13,339 bases of DNA from positions 1 through 13,339 of the forward strand of contig CAYPOY010000126.1 in the NCBI GenBank assembly GCA_964412395.1. Reading direction: 5' to 3'. Source of the DNA: CAYPOY01 sp964412395 (GTDB taxonomy: Bacteria; Chloroflexota; Anaerolineae; B4-G1). This document shows, one piece after another, positions 5,673 to 12,435 of this stretch; position 1 is the first letter of the stretch, and every line of letters starts with the position of its first letter. The notes under the pieces were generated by a model. It ran no database searches. It was not told the origin of the DNA and saw only the letters and a program-made list of their open reading frames with translations. Made by a program: the position numbers and the translations under genes.

Positions 5673-6374
5673 TTACTCTTTGAGGCTGTTCACCAGCAAG
5701 CGGTAAACCCGGTGCTCACGACCGTAGGGGTCAGTAGCCAGCCGCGCTTCCTCTACAGTCAGTACCATGTCCCGATCGTATGGCCGGCGGGCCAACTGGT
5801 GCAGGTCGTAGAGGTCGCGCACGCGACCGCGCTGGGCCGCAGCCCGAATCTTTTCGCCGATTACTTCGTGCAGATCCAGCGCTGGCACATCTGGAGGCTC
5901 GACGTCCAGCCAGTCAAAGTAACGCTCACGGCGCAGCGGCGTCGGCTGGATCGGCAGCAGGGGTTGAGCGCGAAAACTGACCTGCACGCCAAAGCGACCG
6001 GCGGTCACCCAATCGTGGCGATAAGTAATCTCTGCACCACAGGAATCACCGGTCGCATAATAGTCGGGGCTGGGGATGGTGAAAGTAAGCCCATAGTACG
6101 TCTGGTCGTGCAAAGCACCGACCAGGTCCAGCGCCACAGTATCGGGCGCGATGTCGCCGATGGCGGTAAAGTCCAGGTCCAGGCTAAAGCGGCCCGTCCC
6201 ACCCAAATAAAGCTTGCGGATGGCCGTCCCTCCCTTGAACGCCAGGTGGTTGAGCAGACCCTCGTCGGACAGGATGCGCAGCACGTAGGTCAGGGCAATC
6301 TCCCGCTCGGCGATGTCGAGATCCACACCGGCGTCGGCGGCGTACCACTGGACCAGTCGCTTCTCGATCATCAT
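5673..6374 (-). CDS. AbiEii-type nucleotidyltransferase toxin
   Basis: A 233-residue protein of the AbiEii/AbiGii nucleotidyltransferase family, the toxin half of type IV-like abortive infection pairs. Such toxins transfer nucleotides onto an RNA target (tRNA in characterised relatives), arresting growth when phage infection upsets control. The polymerase-beta-type motif is clear: FKGGTAIRKLY then RFSLDLDF, with metal-binding D66 and D68. The family's C-terminal motif is EK175-IRAAAQRGRVRD-LYDL (174-191), with K175 and D187 intact. Length fits a short family member, so it looks functional. The ATG overlaps the stop of the upstream gene by ATGA, the usual order of antitoxin then toxin with translational coupling. 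The precise target cannot be read from sequence. Confidence 0.92.
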   Translation of the reverse strand: MMIEKRLVQWYAADAGVDLDIAEREIALTYVLRILSDEGLLNHLAFKGGTAIRKLYLGGTGRFSLDLDFTAIGDIAPDTVALDLVGALHDQTYYGLTFTIPSPDYYATGDSCGAEITYRHDWVTAGRFGVQVSFRAQPLLPIQPTPLRRERYFDWLDVEPPDVPALDLHEVIGEKIRAAAQRGRVRDLYDLHQLARRPYDRDMVLTVEEARLATDPYGREHRVYRLLVNSLKE

Positions 6375-7195
6375 AGCACATCTATCTCGGCCAACAACTC
6401 CTGGCGTGGGACGTTATCCACGATGCGCCAGGTGGCGTCGTAATCGCCGCCGGTACCCCATTGGCCCTGCCGGCCCAGGTAGGGGGTACTTTCGCCGATG
6501 CCTGCCAGAAGCTGATCCCGGTCCGATGCCTCCACAGGCAGACGGAGGAGATCGGCCAGATAACCCAGACGTTTGACAAGCGCCTGAGATTGGAGGCGGA
6601 GGGCATAGTCGGCCAGCCGGTTCCAATCTAATTGCCCCTGGCCCCGCCAGAGCATCGCGGCGATCTCCGGTACGTCACCGGCGTAGGCAGGGCGGTCGAG
6701 GGCGTCCACGACAGTCTTTTCCGGTTCGGCCATCATCACCCGGCTGCCGTAAGCGTCAACCTCGACTGCGCCAAAGAACTTGTGGGCCGGTTGGACGACC
6801 AGGCGGTACGCTTTGCCGCGCACGGTGAGCAACCGTCGCCCCTTGCGCACGGTGGTGGCGATGTAGACGGTGGCCGCAGCCTGGGTGGAGAGGCCGTAGA
6901 AAAAGGCAGCGGTGGCAAAGGAAAAGTAGTAGGGTTCCACCAGTGTACTGCCGATGAACAGGGGATTGGTGTCGGGAAAGGCGTGTTCGCCTCGCTCGGC
7001 AGGGATCAGCTCATAGGTGCCGGGCGTGATGCGGGCCAGCCAATGCCGCCGGGCCAGGCGGTGGAGCACCTGCCGGGCGTGGTCGTAGGAGCAGCCGAGG
7101 ATGGCCATGGTTTCTTCGATGGTGACCACCGGCTGCTTTTCCCACTCCAGGTGCAGGATGAGTCTGGATTCGAGAGGAGAGAGAGAACGAGGCAT
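6371..7195 (-). CDS. AbiEi-type antitoxin / transcriptional regulator
   Basis: A protein of about 274 residues from ATG 7195; a GTG two codons earlier (7201) is possible, and neither has a strong ribosome site. The N-terminal winged-helix region (about residues 3-65, ESRLILHLEWEKQPVVTIEE then ILGCSYDHARQVLHRLARR) and the following ITPGTYELIP and PYYFSFATAAFFYGL segments are typical of AbiEi antitoxins. In characterised AbiE systems this protein neutralises the nucleotidyltransferase and binds inverted repeats in its own promoter. The match here is the promoter at 7271-7299 and the repeated GTAAC/GTTAC half-sites at 7232-7248. Coupled by ATGA to the toxin gene. The C-terminal half is less conserved and gives no further motif. 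Confidence 0.88.
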   Translation of the reverse strand: MPRSLSPLESRLILHLEWEKQPVVTIEETMAILGCSYDHARQVLHRLARRHWLARITPGTYELIPAERGEHAFPDTNPLFIGSTLVEPYYFSFATAAFFYGLSTQAAATVYIATTVRKGRRLLTVRGKAYRLVVQPAHKFFGAVEVDAYGSRVMMAEPEKTVVDALDRPAYAGDVPEIAAMLWRGQGQLDWNRLADYALRLQSQALVKRLGYLADLLRLPVEASDRDQLLAGIGESTPYLGRQGQWGTGGDYDATWRIVDNVPRQELLAEIDVL

Positions 7196-7231
7196 CGGCA
7201 CATCTATTGTTTCTTAGGGTTATCGCGTTTC

Positions 7232-7248
7232 GTAACAGTTACAGTAAC
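7232..7248. promoter_or_regulatory. Candidate AbiEi operator
   Basis: GTAACAGTTACAGTAAC consists of three 5-bp half-sites alternating in direction and spaced by one base, giving two overlapping palindromes. It falls 16-32 nt after the predicted abiE transcription start and before the abiEi start codon, a position suited to autorepression. Confidence 0.6.
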
Positions 7249-7258
7249 AAAGTGTGAT

Positions 7259-7372
7259 CTACTTAAGCAGATTATACCCGACAATGGGGTGGGAGGCAAG
7301 TTGGCATACCACCAGCGTGTGGCGTGGGTCGAGGACGAGGGATTGGATGGCGGATTTGGTTTGTGGGTCCAT
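7259..7372 (-). pseudogene. Methyltransferase 5'-end copy 3: 37-codon remnant before the AbiE cassette
   Basis: An open frame from ATG 7372 starting MDPQTKSAIQSLVLDPRHTL, then unrelated sequence to TAG at 7259. Positions 7312-7372 match the true gene start with four mismatches in 61, two of them changing residues (K to Q, L to P). It starts 8 nt after the NLR stop, with CGGAG just upstream, so the original junction NLR-methyltransferase may be preserved here. Homology ends at about codon 21, earlier than in copy 2. Confidence 0.82.
7271..7299 (-). promoter_or_regulatory. Candidate abiE promoter
   Basis: On the minus strand, TTGCCT (7299-7294), a 17-bp spacer, and TATAAT (7276-7271) form a good sigma-70 match with a perfect -10. 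It overlaps the tail of the third methyltransferase remnant and gives the AbiE pair expression independent of the NLR gene upstream. Confidence 0.68.
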
Positions 7373-7380
7373 ATTGACGA

Positions 7381-10032
7381 TCACTCCGATGAATCCACTG
7401 CAGGCAGCCCATCTAGCCACCCTTTCACTTCGCCCGCATCCACGTGGCCGATCTCTTCGAAGAGGGTCAGGCTTTCCTGTCCCTGCTGTTGTGCCTCAGC
7501 GATATTGCCGTGGGCAAACGTAACTTGTGCCAGACCATGCAAAGCCTCAGCAACAAGTTCCCGAATACCTACTTCATGGGCGATTTTTAAGGCTTCGCGA
7601 AAGGCCTTTTCTGCCAAGCCCCAGTTATGCCGCTTAAGACAGAATCTGCCCCACTCAACAAGCACGCTGCTTGTTAACCATTGATGTCCCAATTCCCGTG
7701 CTAGCGCCAGGCTTTCTTGGAAGTATGCTTCCGCCTGGTTGTATGCTCCGTGATAGACAGCCACTGTGCCCAGATCTTGGAGCAGATGGCCAACTATGTC
7801 ACGGAGTCCTGCCTCCCGTGCCAGTGTGAGGCCTTCCTGCAAGTACGCTTCTGCCTGGTCATATGTTTTGCGCTTCACTGCCAGTGTGCTCAGGTCTCGG
7901 AGTAGGGCGCTGATTCTCTCACGGTGTCCTATCTCTCGCGCTAGCGCCAATCCTTCCTTGAGATAAGTCTCTGCCTGACCATACACTCCGCGATTTGTTG
8001 CCACTTTGCCCAGGTTCCCGAGCAAGTAGCTGATTTTCTGAGAATGTCCTATCTCCCGTGCCACCTTCAGGCCTTCTTGAAAGTGCGCTTCCGCCTGCTC
8101 ATACTCACCACGGTTAGCTGCGACCACACCTAGACCTGTGAGCGAGCGGCTGATCCTTTCGCGGTGTCCTATCTCCCGTGCTAGCGCCAGTCCTTCTTGG
8201 TAGTATGCTCCTGCCTGGTTATACGCTCCGCGTTCCTCTGCCACCGCGCCGAGATTGGGGAGCAAGGCACTAATCCTTTCACGGTGTCCTATCTCCCGTG
8301 CCAGCGTCAGGCTTTCTTGGAAGTATGCTTCTGCTTGGTCATATGCCCCGCGATTCCCTGCCACTACTCCCAGGTTCTGGAGCAAGCTGCTTATACCTTC
8401 GATGTCCCCCGTTTCCCGAGCTAGCATCAGTCCTTGTCTATAATAGCGCTCCGCTAGTTCGTACTTGCCGGCATCGACATATGAAGTACCTACACTCATG
8501 TTAAGCGTCGCTTGAGATTCTTTGTCATCAAGATTTTCAGCTATGGCAAGCGCTTCCAAGAATGTCATTCGTGAGGCTGTCGCGTGACCTCGATTGCGCT
8601 GAATTCGACCAATATTTCTCAAAAGCAACGGTAAACCATTTAAAACATCCGCGTCGCGTGCTCTCTCAACCACTGACTGTGTCATACTACAGGCCAAATC
8701 ATACAGCCCGCGCCCCTCTAGAAATTCAAAAAAGGAAATGATTATGTCTGTGGCAATCTGGATATGCTCAGAATCAATAGCCCATTGCAGAGCAGCAATG
8801 ATGTTATTTTGTTCGGTTTCTATCATACCATAGTCATTCTGATGTGCCTGTGTGTAATCTTTGAAAAACTCTGCCATCCACTCATAGGGAGTCCCATTGG
8901 CAAGTTTCAGTCTGGCATAGTCCGCAATCGTCTGGTGCAGTGTGTAGCGGCCTGGCCCACCGGGCTCCAGCAGTCCATAGTCGGTCAGCGTGTCCAGTAT
9001 CTTGGCTGGCTCGGCTGCCACTGCCAGCGATGCCTCTTCTGAGAATGTGTTCGGTTTGGGTGGGAAAACTGACAGTGCATAAAGCGCACGGCGAGATGCT
9101 TTATCCAATGCTCTGTCACTGATGGCAATGATAGCTTGTAACGACATCGATGCCCCTGGGGCCAGGCTGGGATGGCTTTCTAGTGGCGATTGTGGCTGTG
9201 ACACCTGCAAGCGCTCCTCAACCTGACGCAATCGTTCGAGGGCTGCTCCTATCCGGCGCGGCTGACCACTGAGCGCCTGCACGCGCAGGTAATTACCCAT
9301 CAAGATAAGGCCCAATGGCAAGCCGCTGACAGCGTGCACCAACTCGCGAGCTGCATCCGATTCTATCTCCGTCACCCCCGGAGCCAACCGTGCCAACAAG
9401 GTTAGACTATCCACCTCGCTCAGTTCACGGACAATATTGACCCCCTCCCCGGCAAAGTGTACCGCTACTTCTGGCAGGCGAGTGGTAACCAAGTGGGCGC
9501 AGTTTGGCCCACCCACCTTGAAAGCCAACGCAGTCTCAGACTGCCAGGCATCGTCCACCACCAGCAGCATGTGGCGCATACCAATTTGGTACCGGATGGC
9601 CTTTGCTCTTTCCTCAAGGCTGGTCAGTTTTGCTATTTCATCCGACGAAATGCCTAGAGCTACCGCCCAAGTACCCAGAAGCGCGAAGGCATCGCCCTCA
9701 CGGCCAAGACCAGCCCACAGCACGCCATCCCGAAAATGGTCCAACACCTCGCGGTCGTGTGCGAGTGCTACGGCCAGTGCCGTCTTTCCAACCCCTGGCA
9801 GCCCATTGAGAGCGGACAGGGCCAAACTACCTCCTGCAAACAGCCGCTGCTTCAGATCATCCAATATGTTATCTCGGCCCACGAGTTCATAAGGCGGAGG
9901 GGGCGGGGCTAGAAACGGCACGATCAGTTTCTTACCACTCTGGAAGATAAGCGTCACTGTGTTGTTGTCGCCGATAACAACACCCTGTACAGGGCCGTAG
10001 AAGTGTGGCTCGTATTTTGGGCTGCTACTCAC
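7381..10032 (-). CDS. NB-ARC/TPR STAND ATPase (bacterial NLR) with N-terminal amyloid-like motif
   Basis: An 883-residue protein from GTG 10032. Residues 11-30 (FYGPVQGVVIGDNNTVTLIF) form a short beta-prone motif matching the C-terminus of the preceding small protein. A Pro run (43-47) leads to the NB-ARC ATPase: Walker A GLPGVGKT (77-84), Walker B MLLVVDDAW (155-163), then TTRLPEV, GLPLGL and an LHQ motif in YTLHQTIADYAR taking the place of MHD. The C-terminal part (from about residue 466) holds about ten 40-residue TPR units, six of them nearly uniform with QAEAYxQEGLxLAREIGHRER. STAND proteins of this layout are switches: TPRs sense a ligand, ATP drives assembly, and the N-terminal motif recruits an effector. 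The GTGA overlap with the upstream gene implies coupled translation. The trigger is unknown. Lower GC than the kinases suggests separate acquisition. Confidence 0.92.
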   Translation of the reverse strand: MSSSPKYEPHFYGPVQGVVIGDNNTVTLIFQSGKKLIVPFLAPPPPPYELVGRDNILDDLKQRLFAGGSLALSALNGLPGVGKTALAVALAHDREVLDHFRDGVLWAGLGREGDAFALLGTWAVALGISSDEIAKLTSLEERAKAIRYQIGMRHMLLVVDDAWQSETALAFKVGGPNCAHLVTTRLPEVAVHFAGEGVNIVRELSEVDSLTLLARLAPGVTEIESDAARELVHAVSGLPLGLILMGNYLRVQALSGQPRRIGAALERLRQVEERLQVSQPQSPLESHPSLAPGASMSLQAIIAISDRALDKASRRALYALSVFPPKPNTFSEEASLAVAAEPAKILDTLTDYGLLEPGGPGRYTLHQTIADYARLKLANGTPYEWMAEFFKDYTQAHQNDYGMIETEQNNIIAALQWAIDSEHIQIATDIIISFFEFLEGRGLYDLACSMTQSVVERARDADVLNGLPLLLRNIGRIQRNRGHATASRMTFLEALAIAENLDDKESQATLNMSVGTSYVDAGKYELAERYYRQGLMLARETGDIEGISSLLQNLGVVAGNRGAYDQAEAYFQESLTLAREIGHRERISALLPNLGAVAEERGAYNQAGAYYQEGLALAREIGHRERISRSLTGLGVVAANRGEYEQAEAHFQEGLKVAREIGHSQKISYLLGNLGKVATNRGVYGQAETYLKEGLALAREIGHRERISALLRDLSTLAVKRKTYDQAEAYLQEGLTLAREAGLRDIVGHLLQDLGTVAVYHGAYNQAEAYFQESLALARELGHQWLTSSVLVEWGRFCLKRHNWGLAEKAFREALKIAHEVGIRELVAEALHGLAQVTFAHGNIAEAQQQGQESLTLFEEIGHVDAGEVKGWLDGLPAVDSSE
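7670..8391 (-). repeat. 120-bp tandem coding repeats (central TPR units)
   Basis: About six consecutive 120-bp units encode near-identical 40-residue TPRs. Phrases such as ATCTCCCGTGC and TCGCGGTGTCCTATCTC recur at the unit period on the plus strand. Such DNA-level likeness points to recent unit duplication or gene conversion, and copy number could vary between strains. Confidence 0.82.
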
Positions 10033-10433
10033 CTCTTTCTTACCTCTGGCCGATTATCGAACTTCATGGTCACCTCGGCATGGTCACCCTGAACAAAGCC
10101 TTGGACATCCCCGGTTATTTGCACATTGTACTTGCCCATCGCTGCCTGCTGTGGGTTCACTGACGTCATCACTTGCTGGGCTGCCATGATGATTTCTTCG
10201 TCTCGACCGGCAGCGGTCTCAACCAAGGCATCTTTGAGGGGCACTTCCCAGACATTGGGCTTTTCCTCATACTTGACCAGCGCTGTCTCAGCTTCTGGCT
10301 TGTCAGCAAGTCTGCGCTTGATAAGCGCTTTTAGGCCCTTATAGGCCTCCTTGCCTGCCTCGCCAAGTGTACCTTTGGCTAGAGCAGCGCCTCCCGCCGC
10401 CAATGCTGTGAGAATAAGTGTGATAGGATCCAT
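10029..10433 (-). CDS. Small Bell/HeLo-like effector candidate with C-terminal amyloid motif
   Basis: A 134-residue protein from ATG 10433, with AAGGAGG 7 nt upstream. Residues 1-20 (MDPITLILTALAAGGAALAK) are hydrophobic and small-residue rich, followed by helical segments (EAYKGLKALIKRRLADKPEA, then DEEIIMAAQQVM). This layout resembles the bacterial Bell domains, proposed relatives of fungal HeLo/HELL and MLKL membrane-disrupting domains. Residues 106-125 read ITGDVQGFVQGDHAEVTMKF, sharing 10 of 20 positions with residues 11-30 of the NLR translated from the overlapping next gene (GTGA). In known NLR-associated amyloid signalling, the activated NLR templates this motif in the effector, which then damages the membrane and kills the infected cell. 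The Bell assignment is from pattern memory and not tested; the matched motif pair is directly visible. A trimming or accessory role cannot be excluded. Confidence 0.75.
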   Translation of the reverse strand: MDPITLILTALAAGGAALAKGTLGEAGKEAYKGLKALIKRRLADKPEAETALVKYEEKPNVWEVPLKDALVETAAGRDEEIIMAAQQVMTSVNPQQAAMGKYNVQITGDVQGFVQGDHAEVTMKFDNRPEVRKR

Positions 10434-10519
10434 TTTCTAGCCTCCTTGAACCGTGGATTTGCAGCACTGTGTAGCTTATACTTTCAAGTCACCGACCATT
10501 CGAGAATGACAACGCGCTT

Positions 10520-12226
10520 TTACCTTGCATCACACGCTACACGCAACCCGATGTTCGCTGTGTGCAGGCCGGACCGGACGCCGTTGCGCCAGGCGCAGCG
10601 GGCCAGCAAAGGCCTTTCGTCATACGCACCCCCGCGCACCACCCGCCCGCCTTCAGCGCCCAACTCTTCGCGCCCATCACCGGCGTCATAAGGATAAGGA
10701 CGGTAGAGGCTGCCGGTCCACTCCCAGACGTTGCCCGCCATATCCACCAAACCGTGGGGACTATCGCCAGCAGGCGAGTAGCGGCCCACCGGACTGGATT
10801 CGACCCGCAGTGCGCCGTGGGCATCCACGTTGCACCACTCTTCATCGAATTCGTCGCCCCAAGGATACCGGAGCTTTCTCCCTTGCTCCTCTGCCCCCCT
10901 GCCCTCCTGCTCCTCTGCCCAGGATGCCGCCTTCTCCCATTCCGCCTCGGTGGGCAGGCGACAGCGATAGCCGGATACCTCGCTCAGCCAGCGGCAGTAG
11001 GCCAGAGCGTCCTGCCAGGTGACCAGGACGACCGGGTGACCTTCCAACCCACGCGGGTAGCTGCGCGTCCGACGGTCCCAGTTGTGGCGCTGGGCGAAGC
11101 GCATCGGGCTGTACGGGGCGGGATAGTCGGGGTTGTCCTCAATGAAGACCTGATAGTCGGCGTTGGTCACTGGGCGGCGGCCGATGCAATAGGGATCAAG
11201 AGTAACACGATGCTGGGGGCGACACGCTTCTTTCAAGTCTGGATCGTCGCTGCCCATCAAGAACTCGCCGGCGGGGATATAGACGAGTTCCTGATCCAGC
11301 GCCACGACGTCCCCTGTGGGCAAGGATCGGGGCGCTCGCCAGTGCAGGTGCACGGCTGGCGCCTCCACAGGCTGGGGCTGCAGGGCATCCAACATCTCGG
11401 CAGCACTCTGGAATCGCTCCCTCGGATCAAGTGCCAGCGCTCTCGTCACGGCCGCAGCCAGGAAATCTGGAACATCCGGGTTTGTCTCTTGAACGGGCCG
11501 GGGTTCCTCGCCCAGGACGCGCATGCATGCGTCTGGTGGCCGGAGCAGGGTCAGCGCGTAATACAGGGTGGCGCCTAAGCCATACACGTCGGTGTAGGGA
11601 CCGGTTCGTATCCCCTCGGCTCGCAGTGCCTCGACGTGCTGCCGTACCGATGGCATAGACCTCAATTCATCCTCTGGGTACTGCTCGATCGGCGCGTAGC
11701 CGGTGGTAAAGGCACGGGCCGCTGTGCTGGTCTGGCTCTCGTCCAGACGGCGGGCAATGCCAAAGTCCAGGAGAACCGCCTTGCTCTCCGGCGTAATACA
11801 GACGTTGTGGGGCTTGACGTCCCGGTGGATCACCGGAGGATCGTGCTCGTGGATGTAGTGCAGAGCAGCCAGTAGATCCCGGGCCCACTTCAGCACATCG
11901 TGGATCTCGAAAGGTGCCGCTCGCTCATCTCCAAGGCGATTCAGCGTCGTCCCCTCCACGTACTGCATCACGATGTAAGGTTGGCCCTGGTCGAAGAAGT
12001 AATCATAGACCACCGGCAGATTGGGATGTTGCAGGCTGGCCAACAACTGGGCCTCGCGCTCGAATTGACCCTGGCTGGTGGTGTCGGGTATGAGCACTTC
12101 TTTGATAACGCAGTGACGATGCAGGCGCTGGTCTTCCACCAGGTGGGCAGCGCCCTGGCCGCCCTCACCCAGGGCACGGAGAACCACGTAACGATCCGCC
12201 AGGGTCATGCCTTCATACAGGAGCAT
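10520..12226 (-). CDS. Ser/Thr protein kinase fused to a SUMF1/FGE-like domain
   Basis: A 568-residue protein from ATG 12226 with GAGG 7 nt upstream. The kinase domain (about 13-285) is intact: glycine loop GEGGQGA (20-26), lysine K42, HRDVKPHN (134-141), DFG (154-156) and a TTGYAPIEQY activation-loop segment. From about residue 310 a formylglycine-generating-enzyme-type fold follows: AGEFLMGSD, PVTNADYQVF, RLPTEAEWEKAA, YPWGDEFD, DMAGNVWEW, RGGAY and IGLRVAC. The two active-site cysteines of true FGE are not evident; after RGGAY comes DERPLLARCAWRNG, so this part is more likely a C-lectin-like binding or substrate module. An EEQEGRGAEEQG insert looks like a repeat absorbed in frame. No membrane segment is seen. 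It sits 86 bp before the effector gene and may phosphorylate a component of the same system, but nothing proves this link. Confidence 0.92.
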   Translation of the reverse strand: MLLYEGMTLADRYVVLRALGEGGQGAAHLVEDQRLHRHCVIKEVLIPDTTSQGQFEREAQLLASLQHPNLPVVYDYFFDQGQPYIVMQYVEGTTLNRLGDERAAPFEIHDVLKWARDLLAALHYIHEHDPPVIHRDVKPHNVCITPESKAVLLDFGIARRLDESQTSTAARAFTTGYAPIEQYPEDELRSMPSVRQHVEALRAEGIRTGPYTDVYGLGATLYYALTLLRPPDACMRVLGEEPRPVQETNPDVPDFLAAAVTRALALDPRERFQSAAEMLDALQPQPVEAPAVHLHWRAPRSLPTGDVVALDQELVYIPAGEFLMGSDDPDLKEACRPQHRVTLDPYCIGRRPVTNADYQVFIEDNPDYPAPYSPMRFAQRHNWDRRTRSYPRGLEGHPVVLVTWQDALAYCRWLSEVSGYRCRLPTEAEWEKAASWAEEQEGRGAEEQGRKLRYPWGDEFDEEWCNVDAHGALRVESSPVGRYSPAGDSPHGLVDMAGNVWEWTGSLYRPYPYDAGDGREELGAEGGRVVRGGAYDERPLLARCAWRNGVRSGLHTANIGLRVACDAR

Positions 12227-12246
12227 CGTTCAGCCTCGTGTTCTGA

Positions 12247-12435
12247 ATATGACAACGAATCTGAAGGATTGAACGAATGTTTGGTTCCTCAAGCGATGAT
12301 TGATGGGATATTTTTCGCATACCAGGATTCCGCTTGCGCCCGAACACGACATCGAATCTGAGGGATTTACCGAGTTTTTCAAGATTCCGCTGTGAAAACG
12401 TGTATTCGATCAATCCTCTTTATTCGATGTCATAT
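12247..12435. repeat. Imperfect inverted repeats filling the gap between the two kinase genes
   Basis: Plus-strand ATATGACAACGAATCTGAAG (start 12247) recurs inverted at 12435-12404 as ATATGACATCGAATAAAGAG, with about 26 of 32 positions matching. A third, direct copy (GACATCGAATCTGAGGGATT) lies at 12348-12367. No clear target duplication is seen. The gap of about 210 bp between the kinase genes is almost wholly made of this element. A 66-codon frame through it looks non-genic. Confidence 0.62.

Noticed and set aside
7670..8391. CRISPR-like array because of regularly recurring phrases
   Set aside because: The period is 120 bp, the whole unit is conserved rather than repeat plus unique spacer, and it encodes TPRs in frame.
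10562..11578. Plus-strand open frame of 338 codons opposite the kinase-SUMF1 gene
   Set aside because: It is a shadow of the SUMF1 and kinase motifs on the minus strand, with no ribosome site or domain of its own. The same holds for 949-1734, 5655-6443 and 6632-7684.
12213..12413. 66-codon minus-strand frame between the kinases
   Set aside because: It is built from the inverted-repeat element, lacks a ribosome site, and shows no domain or coding bias.
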